Positions 1 to 5,997 of a stretch of DNA of 5,997 bases are shown in pieces (within the stretch, counting starts at the first letter, position 1; each line of letters begins with the position of its first letter). The translations under genes were made by a program, and so were the position numbers. Where the stretch lies: positions 1-5,997 of the forward strand of contig CAKVNP010000145.1 of assembly GCA_934777095.1 (NCBI GenBank). Direction: 5' to 3'. The DNA comes from an uncultured Clostridium sp. GTDB taxonomy: Bacteria > Bacillota > Clostridia > Clostridiales > Clostridiaceae. Below the pieces are notes generated by a model. It ran no database searches and had not been told where the DNA came from. It worked only from the letters and a program-made list of their open reading frames with translations.

Positions 1-594
1 TAATTCCATATCATTAACTACCATTGTGATAGCTTCTCTTAAGTACATATATCCCTTAATATGAGCTGGTACACCAATTTCGTGGATGATATTTGTTATT
101 TCTGTTTCTAAGTCCATTGGTCCTTGCTTAACAGCAGGTTCAGAAACTACAGATGTAGCTGCTGTTGCTGCTGCCACTGGCATTTGCTTTCTTACAGGTT
201 GTTCAACTAAATTATCATTGAACATGTCCTTTATTCTCTTAGTGAAGATGTCCATATCAAATGGTTTTACTACATAATAATCTGCACCTAAAGTTATAGC
301 TCTTTGTGTTATTTTATCTTGACCAACAGCAGATAATACTACTATTCTTGGGAATTTTTCTAAATTCATTGATTGTAATCTTTCTAAAACTCCAAGTCCG
401 TCAAGATGTGGCATGATTATATCTAGCACAACTAAATCAGGTTGTCTTTCTTCTATTAATTCTAGTGCTTCTTTTCCATCTTTTGCGATACCTGTTACGA
501 CGATATCTCTTTGATTCAATAGGTAATCATTTAATATACTACAGAATTCCTTGTTATCGTCAGCAATTAAAACTGAAATTTTATTTCCTTCCAT
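1..594 (-). CDS. spo0A: Stage 0 sporulation protein A, response regulator (3' end outside window)
   Basis: Spo0A is the cytoplasmic response regulator that commits the cell to sporulation; when phosphorylated it binds DNA at 0A boxes. The window holds the first 198 codons. Residues 5-125 are a CheY-like receiver with the acidic pair D12/D13, the phosphoacceptor D58 in the run [11 protein letters not shown]88 at the conserved Ser/Thr position and K110 in VKPFD. Residues 130-160 are an Ala/Thr/Pro-rich linker. From about 161 the Spo0A-specific effector domain begins ([19 protein letters not shown]), and the window ends at NDMEL, before the DNA-recognition helix; roughly 70-75 residues are missing by comparison with family length. 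Two ATG codons are adjacent at 597 and 594. The second is preferred because it lies 7 bases from GGGAG and gives the usual clostridial N-terminus. In clostridia Spo0A is known to be phosphorylated directly by orphan histidine kinases without a full phosphorelay; nothing in this window tests that. Identification is very secure. Confidence 0.97.
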   Translation of the reverse strand, partial: MEGNKISVLIADDNKEFCSILNDYLLNQRDIVVTGIAKDGKEALELIEERQPDLVVLDIIMPHLDGLGVLERLQSMNLEKFPRIVVLSAVGQDKITQRAITLGADYYVVKPFDMDIFTKRIKDMFNDNLVEQPVRKQMPVAAATAATSVVSEPAVKQGPMDLETEITNIIHEIGVPAHIKGYMYLREAITMVVNDMEL

Positions 595-601
595 CATTTC
601 T

Positions 602-606
602 CTCCC
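602..606 (-). promoter_or_regulatory. Ribosome binding site of spo0A
   Basis: GGGAG within AAAGGGAGA lies 4 bases before the first ATG (597) and 7 bases before the second (594). The 7-base spacing is closer to the optimum, which favours the second ATG as start. Confidence 0.75.
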
Positions 607-637
607 TTTCTACCCATTTTTGTATTCTTTAGTGGAT

Positions 638-667
638 ATTTCATAACTATTTCAAACCTTAAACCTT
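638..667 (-). promoter_or_regulatory. Tandem AAGGTTT repeat with possible sigma-H-like spo0A promoter
   Basis: Reading the minus strand, the heptamer AAGGTTT occurs twice in direct succession (667-661 and 660-654). Eleven bases later comes GAAAT (642-638). This resembles the sigma-H pattern of an AGGA-type -35 and a GAAT-type -10, but both boxes are off consensus, with AGGT in place of AGGA and GAAA in place of GAAT. Sigma-H control of spo0A is well established in Bacillus and expected in clostridia, so the position is suggestive. A start here would give a leader of about 35 bases. Confidence 0.3.
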
Positions 668-707
668 AATTTAAAATTTTTATCTAATTTATAACTTTAT
701 TAAATAT

Positions 708-716
708 ATTATAACA
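708..716 (-). promoter_or_regulatory. Candidate extended -10 promoter for spo0A (sigma-A type)
   Basis: The minus strand reads TGTTATAAT, a perfect -10 hexamer with the TGn extension, in the intergenic stretch upstream of spo0A. The bases 17 upstream (TATTTA) are a poor -35 box, so the extended -10 would have to carry recognition. Transcription would start near 701 and give a leader of about 105 bases. The surrounding DNA is so A/T-rich that a chance match is possible. Confidence 0.35.
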
Positions 717-782
717 TAAAAAAAATAAATTAAATAGTTTTTTTACATAATTTTGAAATATTTTTAATTTTCCATTATATAT

Positions 783-810
783 TGGCTGTCAAGAATACTC
801 CTGACAGCCA
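783..810 (-). terminator. Hairpin after spoIVB, weak or U-less terminator
   Basis: A perfect 9-bp inverted repeat (TGGCTGTCA / TGACAGCCA, arms 783-791 and 802-810) with a 10-base loop starts 6 bases beyond the spoIVB stop codon. It is GC-rich against an A/T-rich background. On the minus strand it is followed by AATATATAATGG rather than a run of T, so it does not meet the classical intrinsic terminator pattern. It may end spoIVB transcripts inefficiently, protect their 3' ends, or allow readthrough into spo0A. Confidence 0.6.
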
Positions 811-816
811 CTTTAT

Positions 817-2007
817 CTACTTTATTATTCCAGCATCCTGCAACATCCACTCAATATATATACCATATCCTACATCTGGCTTATTTATTAATACATGAGT
901 TACTGCCCCGACAATTTTCCCATTTTGAATAATAGGACTACCACTCATTCCTTGTACTATTCCGCCTGTCTTTTCCAAAAGCTGCTGATCTGTTATCTTA
1001 ATAACCATGCTCTTTGAACCAGGCTTATCCTGTTGCAGAAGCTTAATTATTTCAATATCATATGCTTTTGGTCCTTCATCGTTAATAGTAGTTATAATTT
1101 GCGCATGGCCTTCTTTTATTTCATTCCTAAAGCCTACAGGCATAGGTTTGCTGAAATTATCATTTATTAACGAAGCTTTGGCTTCACCATATATTCCAGA
1201 ATCTAAATTTTTTTCAATTGTACCTATAGTATCATTCTCATTAACAAATAGTCCTTTTAATTCACCAGGATTTCCTCTTTCGCCTTTTTTTATGCTTAAA
1301 ACAGAGGATCTTAATAATTTGCCTGAGTTTATATTAAAGCTGGTGTTAGTGTCTCCATCTGTAATCGGATGGCCTAATGCACCAAAAACTTTGCTGTCTT
1401 TATCATAAAATGTTAAAGTTCCTATTCCCGCTGTTGAGTCTCGTACCCATAAACCAATTTTATATTCATTTCCTTCCTTTAATATCTGCATTTTTTTAAT
1501 TATTTCATCGTTATCCCTTAATAACTTCAATTGTATATCAGCATTTCTGCATGATTTTATTGTAGAAATTAAATCACTGCAGCTGTTAACCTTTTTTCCA
1601 TTAACTTCTTCTATTATATCCCCCAGCTGAATTCCTGCAAGCTTTCCTGGACTTTCCATCATACCTTCAGAAGTTTCTACATCTGAGTAACCTACAACCA
1701 TCGCGCCTTTATTTGATATTTTTACACCTATGCTTGTGCCGCCTGGATATACTTCTAATCCTTCAACCTGCTGCACCGCAACTTGTTTTACCGGCAGAAC
1801 ACCTAATAGATTAACGGAAATTTTATCTTTCACAAGCTTTACTTTATTAAATCTGCTAGTAGTAATTAAATTGGAACTTGCTACATCAATACTTTTATTA
1901 ACATATATCTTATCTGGCATAGAACCTACTGTCATACATTCTAATAAGACCAGAATGAAGATTGGAGCAGTAATTACGCTAAAATATTTAATAATCTTTT
2001 TTATCAT
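817..2007 (-). CDS. spoIVB: Stage IV sporulation protein B, S55-family signalling serine protease
   Basis: In Bacillus, SpoIVB is secreted from the forespore into the space between the two spore membranes, cleaves itself and then SpoIVFA, and so releases SpoIVFB to activate pro-sigma-K. This 396-residue protein fits the family (Bacillus 426). Residues 8-28 form a hydrophobic N-terminal anchor with no lipobox. A PDZ domain spans about 87-165 (core LAGIQLGDIIEEVNGKKV). The peptidase S55 domain covers about 185-396. The triad reads H213 (GALGHPITDG), D340 (KITDQQ) and S355 (GMSGSP); its spacings of 142 and 15 residues equal those of the Bacillus H236/D363/S378 set as I recall it. The ATG at 2007 lies 6 bases from a strong AGGAGGAGG. 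The gene stands alone between the recN terminator and spo0A, with its own sigma-F-like promoter. Its substrate here is uncertain, since many clostridia lack a clear SpoIVFA. Confidence 0.97.
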   Translation of the reverse strand: MIKKIIKYFSVITAPIFILVLLECMTVGSMPDKIYVNKSIDVASSNLITTSRFNKVKLVKDKISVNLLGVLPVKQVAVQQVEGLEVYPGGTSIGVKISNKGAMVVGYSDVETSEGMMESPGKLAGIQLGDIIEEVNGKKVNSCSDLISTIKSCRNADIQLKLLRDNDEIIKKMQILKEGNEYKIGLWVRDSTAGIGTLTFYDKDSKVFGALGHPITDGDTNTSFNINSGKLLRSSVLSIKKGERGNPGELKGLFVNENDTIGTIEKNLDSGIYGEAKASLINDNFSKPMPVGFRNEIKEGHAQIITTINDEGPKAYDIEIIKLLQQDKPGSKSMVIKITDQQLLEKTGGIVQGMSGSPIIQNGKIVGAVTHVLINKPDVGYGIYIEWMLQDAGIIK

Positions 2008-2013
2008 TTGCTT

Positions 2014-2022
2014 CCTCCTCCT
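2014..2022 (-). promoter_or_regulatory. Strong ribosome binding site of spoIVB
   Basis: AGGAGGAGG contains two overlapping GGAGG cores and ends 6 bases before the ATG at 2007. It is the strongest Shine-Dalgarno site in the window and confirms the start. Confidence 0.85.
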
Positions 2023-2034
2023 TTGCTTCTGGTC

Positions 2035-2065
2035 TTAATTTTCCCTCTATAGCACCTTTATATGC
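2035..2065 (-). promoter_or_regulatory. Sigma-F-type (forespore) promoter candidate for spoIVB
   Basis: The minus strand carries GCATA (2065-2061), then 15 bases, then GGGAAAATTAA (2045-2035). These match the sigma-F patterns GYATA and GGnnAnAnTnW at every fixed position. Predicted start is near 2028, giving a leader of about 20 bases that includes the strong ribosome binding site. Bacillus spoIVB is transcribed in the forespore by sigma-G and weakly by sigma-F, so the match fits the biology. The -10 box lacks the CA start expected for sigma-G. No transcript data are available here. Confidence 0.6.
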
Positions 2066-2073
2066 TATAGCAT
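2047..2073. repeat. Repeated CTATAGCA and overlapping palindrome at the spoIVB promoter
   Basis: CTATAGCA occurs at 2047-2054 and again at 2065-2072 on the plus strand, an 18-base period. The second copy is part of the 12-base perfect palindrome ATGCTATAGCAT (2062-2073). The copies bracket the proposed -35 box and spacer, so they could be an operator; I do not recognise the motif as a known binding site. Confidence 0.45.
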
Positions 2074-2120
2074 CTCTGTTAAAAACGTCAAAAATTAATA
2101 TGTAAATAAAAATTTATACA

Positions 2121-2159
2121 AAAAAATAAAACCATGTTTATTTTCCATGATTTTATTTT
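2121..2159 (-). terminator. Intrinsic terminator of the recN operon
   Basis: On the minus strand, arms 2159-2146 (AAAATAAAATCATG) and 2136-2123 (CATGGTTTTATTTT) pair over 14 positions with one G-U, around a 9-base loop. The 3' arm runs into further T residues (TTTTATTTTTTT), giving a U-rich tail. It begins 25 bases past the recN stop codon and separates the housekeeping operon from the sporulation genes. Confidence 0.85.
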
Positions 2160-2184
2160 CTACATAGTTTACATACATTATGTA

Positions 2185-3885
2185 TTATTGATAAATATTT
2201 TTTATTTCTTCTTTTTTTTCATTAGCAAACTTCACCATTTCAGCTGAGTTTTCAAGTGCTACGGCACTTAAATCATCGCCACCGATCATTTTTGCTACTT
2301 CCCTGATTTTTTCATCTTCATTCAGCATTTTAATCTGCGTAAATGTCTTTCCTTCATGAACTTTCTTTGAAACAAAATAATGCTTATCTGAAAGTGCTGC
2401 AATTTGTGGTAAATGTGTTATACATAACACTTGGTGCTTAGTTGATACTTGATACATCTTTTCACCAACTCTTTTTCCAATTGCTCCACTGATTCCAGTA
2501 TCTATTTCATCGAAAATCAATGTAGGAATTTTATCTCTGTCTACAAATACACATTTTAAAGCAAGCATTATTCTTGATAATTCCCCACCAGATAAAACTC
2601 GTTCAAGTGGTTTTAATGGCTCACCAGGATTTGCTGAAATTAAGAACTGTACTTCATCATATCCACGGGCATTTAAATTATCCGTAAATAATACTTCTAT
2701 TTCCATTTGAGCCTTTTCTAAACCAACATAGGAAAGCTCTTCTTTTATTTTTACTTCTAAAATTTTAGCTGCTTCACATCTTAATTCATGAATCTTTTGT
2801 CCTAAAGACTTCATTTCCTTTTCCAGTTCAGCAAGCTCTAACTTAAGCTTTTCAATTATTTCTTCAGAATTTACAAATTCATCATACTGCTCTTTTAATT
2901 TATCTAAAAACTCTAAGATTTCTTCAATAGAATTTCCATATTTCTTTTTATAAATATTAATTTCATAGATTCTTTCGTTGATTTTAGACAGCTCATTTTC
3001 ATCATAATAAACATCATTAGAAATATCCCTGATATCTCTTGTTGCTTCTTCTAGGATATAATAAGCTTCTTCAAGCTGAATTTTTTTATCTTTGATTTTT
3101 TCTAAATGCATTTCAGAATGAGATAATTCTGTAATAGCCTTAGATAAGCCATCTAAAACTGAGATGCCTTCCATATTGGAATTTAAATATCCATAAGCAT
3201 TTACTAAGCTTTGCGAAATTTTTTCGGCATTTGATAAAAGATTAAACTGTTCCTTTAAATCTTCTTCTTCGCCTTTTTTCAATTTAGCTTTTTCAATATC
3301 TTCAATCTGGAATTTAATATAATCAATAAGCTTTTCCCTATCTTCATTGCCATTTAAGCTGTTAATTTTATCTACTATTTCAGTATGTTTTTCTCTTAAT
3401 AGTTCAAATTCACCTAATAAAGGTCCAATCTTTTCCTCATTATATTCATCTAGATAAAGAATATGTGTCCCCTTGCTTAAAAGAGTCTGGTTTTGATGCT
3501 GTCCATGAATATCTAAAAGCTTTTCCCTGATCTTTTTTAGTTGTGACAATACAATAGTCTTACCATTAACTTTTATAATGCTTTTTCCTGAAATTGTTGT
3601 TTCCCTGGAGATTACTACTAGGTCATCTTTTTCAATATTAAAATCTTCTAAGACGGAATAAAGCTCCTCATTTTCCACATCAAAAACTGCTTCTACATAA
3701 GTCTTATCTTCACCATATCTAATTAAATCCTTAGAAAATTTTCCACCTAATACATAATCTATGGTATCTATTAAAATAGATTTACCTGCACCAGTTTCTC
3801 CTGATAGTATATTAAACCCTGCACCAAATTCCACCGATAATTCCTGGATAAGTGCGAAATTTTTTATATTTAATTCAATGAGCAT
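2185..3885 (-). CDS. recN: DNA repair protein RecN, SMC-like ATPase
   Basis: RecN is a cytoplasmic SMC-family ATPase recruited early to double-strand breaks, where it helps hold and tether DNA ends for RecA-dependent repair. The 566-residue length is typical. The N-terminal ATPase half has Walker A GETGAGKS at 29-36 and the RecN-typical IHGQHQNQ near 126-133. Residues about 155-380 are Lys/Glu/Leu-rich helix, the coiled-coil arms, shorter than in true SMC proteins. The C-terminal half has the ABC signature LSGGELSR (431-438), Walker B LIFDE (456-460) and switch histidine H491 in CITHLPQ. All ATPase motifs are intact. The ATG at 3885 follows GAAGGATGGGG. argR ends 18 bases upstream, so the two are co-transcribed, and a terminator follows directly. 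I see no LexA-like box in the short gap, so any damage response would have to act further upstream. argR-recN adjacency is common in Firmicutes. Confidence 0.97.
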   Translation of the reverse strand: MLIELNIKNFALIQELSVEFGAGFNILSGETGAGKSILIDTIDYVLGGKFSKDLIRYGEDKTYVEAVFDVENEELYSVLEDFNIEKDDLVVISRETTISGKSIIKVNGKTIVLSQLKKIREKLLDIHGQHQNQTLLSKGTHILYLDEYNEEKIGPLLGEFELLREKHTEIVDKINSLNGNEDREKLIDYIKFQIEDIEKAKLKKGEEEDLKEQFNLLSNAEKISQSLVNAYGYLNSNMEGISVLDGLSKAITELSHSEMHLEKIKDKKIQLEEAYYILEEATRDIRDISNDVYYDENELSKINERIYEINIYKKKYGNSIEEILEFLDKLKEQYDEFVNSEEIIEKLKLELAELEKEMKSLGQKIHELRCEAAKILEVKIKEELSYVGLEKAQMEIEVLFTDNLNARGYDEVQFLISANPGEPLKPLERVLSGGELSRIMLALKCVFVDRDKIPTLIFDEIDTGISGAIGKRVGEKMYQVSTKHQVLCITHLPQIAALSDKHYFVSKKVHEGKTFTQIKMLNEDEKIREVAKMIGGDDLSAVALENSAEMVKFANEKKEEIKNIYQ

Positions 3886-3903
3886 TTTTCCCCATCCTTC
3901 AAA

Positions 3904-4353
3904 TTATAAAATCATTTTTCTAACTTTTGTAATTAATTCTAGTGCTTTTTCATCAGTTCTAACTAAGATAAATATAGTGTTATCTCCAGCTATAGTTCCT
4001 GCAATATCTGAAGCATAAAGGCTGTCTATAGCCTCTGCTGCTGCTGACGCCGCACCTGTAAGTGTCTTTACAACTAGGAATTTATCAACCTGCTCCACCC
4101 CTAGAACAGAGTTAGCTAAAATACTATGTAATTTATCATTTATATCTCTTTCTTCCCTAGTAGGTGCAACATATCTTGATTTTCCTGCAGCACTCTGCAT
4201 CTTTAATAGCTTAAGCATCTTGATATCTCTTGATACAGTTGCTTGTGTAACATCAAAGCCAGCTTTTTTAAGTTCTTCCGCAAGCTCTTCCTGCGTTTCT
4301 ATCTCTATAGCATTTATAATCTCTAAAATTTTATTATGTCTTTTTGATTTCAT
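3904..4353 (-). CDS. argR: Arginine repressor ArgR/AhrC
   Basis: ArgR is a hexameric, arginine-sensing DNA-binding protein that represses arginine synthesis and, in Bacillus (AhrC), activates catabolism. From the ATG at 4353 it is 149 residues, the family length. Residues 1-65 form the winged helix-turn-helix, with [14 protein letters not shown] as recognition helix (S41, R42). Residues 80-149 form the oligomerisation and arginine-binding domain, with the pocket motif [10 protein letters not shown] (119-128). Position 125 is Asn, where E. coli and Bacillus have a second Asp (GDD). A longer reading from GTG at 4362 is possible, but that codon lies inside the Shine-Dalgarno sequence AAGGTGA, so the ATG is preferred. 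nadK ends 13 bases upstream and recN begins 18 bases downstream. No arginine biosynthesis gene is in view and I found no convincing ARG box. Confidence 0.95.
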   Translation of the reverse strand: MKSKRHNKILEIINAIEIETQEELAEELKKAGFDVTQATVSRDIKMLKLLKMQSAAGKSRYVAPTREERDINDKLHSILANSVLGVEQVDKFLVVKTLTGAASAAAEAIDSLYASDIAGTIAGDNTIFILVRTDEKALELITKVRKMIL

Positions 4354-4357
4354 CTTT

Positions 4358-4364
4358 ATCACCT
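4358..4364 (-). promoter_or_regulatory. Ribosome binding site that fixes the argR start
   Basis: AAGGTGA, complementary to the 3' end of 16S rRNA, lies 4 bases before the ATG at 4353. A GTG within this site (4362-4360) opens the longest reading frame but would have no Shine-Dalgarno of its own at normal spacing. The site starts 2 bases after the nadK stop codon, an arrangement that suggests translational coupling. Confidence 0.7.
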
Positions 4365-4366
4365 TC

Positions 4367-5200
4367 TCATTCTTCTGAATAATTTAATATTTTTTTCCTT
4401 AGTACATTAAAATAATCATAGTCCTCAAACAAAACAATTTCAGCATAATTGCTTGACTTAGTAATATGGATTAATGTATCGTCATCCTTTTTAATTACTT
4501 CCTGCCCATCAACAGTCAGGTATACTTCTTCATTATAAGTATAAGTCTTAATTTCAATACTGCTGTTACTATTTAATACTATTGGATGCATTGATTTAGT
4601 ATGTGGGCATATGGGCGTCAATGTTATAACATCTACATCAGGATAGATAAAAGGTCCGCCAGCTGAAAAAGAATATGCTGTGGAGCCGGTTGGTGTTGCG
4701 ATAATAAGTCCATCACCTTTAAAAGTTGAGTATAACTTTCCATCAATATATATTTCGAACTTTATTATTCTAGATAAAGTCCCTTTTGCTATAACGATAT
4801 CGTTTAATGCCCTTAATGGCTTTTCAGTATTGCTGCTTTCACATTTTAAAAGCATTCTTCTTTGTATATTATATTCTCTATTTTTAAGTTTTTCCAAGGC
4901 ATTATCCAGTTCTTTAAACTCAATGCTGGATAAAAATCCTAAGTTTCCAATATTCACGCCTAAAATAGGGATATTATATCTGCTATTTATATCCCTGGCT
5001 ACTGAAAGAATTGTTCCATCTCCGCCAAGCACTATGATTAAATCAACGTTTTCATCTAAAGTATGATCTTTAATTTCGTAACTATTTAATACTCTAACCT
5101 TTATTCCATCAAATGCTTTTACTAGCTTAGAAATAACAGTAGATAAAATCTCCCCGCTTTTATCCTTAGAGGGATTTATAGCTATCACAATCTGCTTCAT
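4367..5200 (-). CDS. nadK: ATP-NAD kinase
   Basis: NAD kinase phosphorylates NAD+ to NADP+ in the cytoplasm and is the only route to NADP, hence normally essential. From the ATG at 5200 the protein has 277 residues, normal for the family. The kinase signature GGDGT is at 59-63 (catalytic D61 in [10 protein letters not shown]), followed by NIGNLGFL (83-90), the ND pair (133-134) in ALNDIVI, and the glycine-rich block [20 protein letters not shown] (162-181) with the downstream PICPH. VDGQE (230-234) closes the NAD-binding domain. An earlier in-frame GTG at 5209 overlaps the Shine-Dalgarno sequence and is not used here. tlyA lies just upstream and argR 13 bases downstream, the usual clostridial order. 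Many bacteria have one nadK, some Bacilli two; this window cannot say whether another exists. Confidence 0.96.
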   Translation of the reverse strand: MKQIVIAINPSKDKSGEILSTVISKLVKAFDGIKVRVLNSYEIKDHTLDENVDLIIVLGGDGTILSVARDINSRYNIPILGVNIGNLGFLSSIEFKELDNALEKLKNREYNIQRRMLLKCESSNTEKPLRALNDIVIAKGTLSRIIKFEIYIDGKLYSTFKGDGLIIATPTGSTAYSFSAGGPFIYPDVDVITLTPICPHTKSMHPIVLNSNSSIEIKTYTYNEEVYLTVDGQEVIKKDDDTLIHITKSSNYAEIVLFEDYDYFNVLRKKILNYSEE

Positions 5201-5208
5201 CTGCTTCA

Positions 5209-5213
5209 CTCCC
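5209..5213 (-). promoter_or_regulatory. Ribosome binding site that fixes the nadK start
   Basis: GGGAG lies 8 bases before the ATG at 5200. Its last base is the first base of the alternative GTG start (5209), so that GTG cannot be served by this site. The nine bases between are the codons GTG AAG CAG of the longer frame. Confidence 0.7.
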
Positions 5214-5233
5214 TGCTAAATTTATAACCTTAA

Positions 5234-5254
5234 AGCCAGCTATTAAAGCTGGCT
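5234..5254 (-). terminator. Hairpin across the tlyA stop codon (weak terminator or processing signal)
   Basis: A perfect 8-bp inverted repeat, AGCCAGCT / AGCTGGCT, with a 5-base loop. On the minus strand the 5' arm is built from the last three tlyA codons (Ser-Gln-Leu) and the TAA stop falls in the loop. Only TTT follows, then AAGG, so classical termination is unlikely to be efficient. It sits in the 42-base interval before the nadK start and may set the relative dosage of the two genes. Confidence 0.5.
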
Positions 5255-5997
5255 ATGTGATTCTTCTATAACTTGATCTATAATTTCTGGAGTAAATTCT
5301 GATTTAGCCCCTTTGTCTTTAGTAAAGTATACTAAATATTCTCTATTACCTTCTGGTCCTTTAATTGGAGAATAGCTTAAGCCTAAAACAGTAAGTTCAT
5401 GTTCAGCAAGATTTGCTAATATTTTTTCTACAACCTCTTTATGAACACTCTTATCTCTTACTACTCCCTTTTTGCCTACTTTTTCTCTGCCAGCTTCAAA
5501 TTGAGGCTTAATTAATGCAACTACGCATCCATCATCCTTTAATAACTCTTTAACTGCTGGCATAATAGTTCTAAGCGAAATAAAAGATACATCTATTGAT
5601 GCAAAGTCAAGTCTTTCACCAATATCATCTGGAGTAACATATCTGATATTTGTTCTTTCCATGCATACTACTCTTTCATCACTTCTTAACTTCCAAGCAA
5701 ATTGTCCATATCCTACATCAACAGAAAATACCTTCGATGCTCCATTTTGCAGCATGCAGTCAGTAAATCCTCCTGTAGATGCCCCGATATCCATACATAC
5801 TTTTCCTGTAAGCTCAATATCAAATTCCTTCATAGCCTTTTCAAGCTTGAATCCTCCTCTGCTTACATAAGGCATTTCTTTCCCTTTATATTCAATATCT
5901 GCTTCTACAGATACCTTTTCACCAACTTTATCTACTCTTTGGCCATCAACAAAAACTAACCCAGCCATAATGCTAGTCTTAGCTCTTTCTCTTGATG
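5243..5997 (-). CDS. tlyA: TlyA family rRNA 2'-O-methyltransferase (5' end outside window)
   Basis: TlyA proteins join an N-terminal S4 RNA-binding domain to an FtsJ-like SAM-dependent methyltransferase; in mycobacteria TlyA methylates the ribose of cytidines in 16S and 23S rRNA. The frame is open to the window edge, giving 250 residues. The first ones (SRERAKTSIMAGLVFVDGQR) are the second half of the S4 domain, so the ATG at 5968 is internal and about 20-25 residues are missing. In fragment numbering, SRGGFKLEKA is at 45-54, SAM motif I DIGASTGGFTD at 69-79, and IDVSFISL, KPQFE and GPEGNREYL follow. K50, D135, K163 and E219 would form the K-D-K-E catalytic set of FtsJ enzymes. The Bacillus homologue is YqxC. 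The old hemolysin label for this family is not supported by these motifs. Neighbouring nadK probably shares its transcript. Confidence 0.95.
   Translation of the reverse strand, partial: SRERAKTSIMAGLVFVDGQRVDKVGEKVSVEADIEYKGKEMPYVSRGGFKLEKAMKEFDIELTGKVCMDIGASTGGFTDCMLQNGASKVFSVDVGYGQFAWKLRSDERVVCMERTNIRYVTPDDIGERLDFASIDVSFISLRTIMPAVKELLKDDGCVVALIKPQFEAGREKVGKKGVVRDKSVHKEVVEKILANLAEHELTVLGLSYSPIKGPEGNREYLVYFTKDKGAKSEFTPEIIDQVIEESHSQL

Noticed and set aside
86..277. Plus-strand open frame of 63 codons opposite spo0A
   Set aside because: It is antisense to the Spo0A linker and receiver end, has no ribosome binding site of note and resembles no known family; a shadow frame.
785..808. TTGACA within the spoIVB hairpin as a -35 box for spo0A
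   Set aside because: The nearest TATAAT-like hexamer is only 7 bases away, far short of the 16-18 bases needed, and TTGACA is part of the hairpin arm.
1007..1408. Plus-strand open frame of 133 codons opposite spoIVB
   Set aside because: It lies wholly antisense to the S55 peptidase domain, and its composition is what the opposite strand of that gene would give.
1730..2038. Plus-strand open frame of 102 codons with a hydrophobic C-terminus
   Set aside because: The hydrophobic end is the antisense of the SpoIVB membrane anchor; no independent start signals.
2099..2120. Sequence resembling an ARG box upstream of spoIVB
   Set aside because: The match to the Bacillus ARG box needs an insertion and consists mostly of A/T in an A/T-rich gap, and spoIVB is not an expected ArgR target.
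4680..5066. Plus-strand open frame of 128 codons opposite nadK
   Set aside because: Antisense to the conserved NAD kinase core, which explains the long open frame.
1..5997. Undescribed system, mobile element, CRISPR array or RNA gene
   Set aside because: All six genes belong to well-known families in a known conserved order, intergenic gaps are short, and no phage, transposon, repeat-spacer or tRNA-like structure is visible.

Overview
The window looks like a piece of chromosome from an AT-rich, low-GC, spore-forming Firmicute, most likely Clostridium in the strict sense. The reasons are the very A/T-rich intergenic DNA, strong purine-rich ribosome binding sites, a clostridial-type Spo0A receiver domain, and the gene order tlyA-nadK-argR-recN-spoIVB-spo0A, which is a known conserved neighbourhood in clostridia. 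Bacillus has a closely related order. I cannot name the species from the sequence alone.

All six genes are on the minus strand, so transcription runs from high to low coordinates. From the right edge: tlyA (rRNA 2'-O-methyltransferase, 5' end outside the window), nadK (NAD kinase), argR (arginine repressor), recN (DNA-repair SMC-like ATPase), then a 177-base gap, spoIVB (sporulation signalling protease), a 222-base gap, and spo0A (master sporulation regulator, 3' end outside the window). Few bases are left unexplained, and no gap exceeds 300 bases.

The window divides into three transcription blocks. nadK, argR and recN are separated by only 13 and 18 bases and surely form one housekeeping operon, probably continuing from tlyA across a 33-base (ORF-edge) junction that carries a hairpin. 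That operon ends at a clear intrinsic terminator just after recN. spoIVB has its own promoter with a good match to the forespore sigma-F consensus. spo0A follows a hairpin with no U-tract and a long A/T-rich leader containing candidate sigma-A and sigma-H-like promoters.

Functionally, the right-hand genes cover ribosome modification, NADP supply, control of arginine metabolism and recombination repair. The left-hand pair covers entry into sporulation (Spo0A, predivisional cell) and later signalling from forespore to mother cell (SpoIVB). For three genes (nadK, argR, spo0A) the Shine-Dalgarno position argues for a start slightly inside the longest open frame. I found no mobile element, CRISPR array, RNA gene or undescribed system; the points worth a second look are mainly regulatory.
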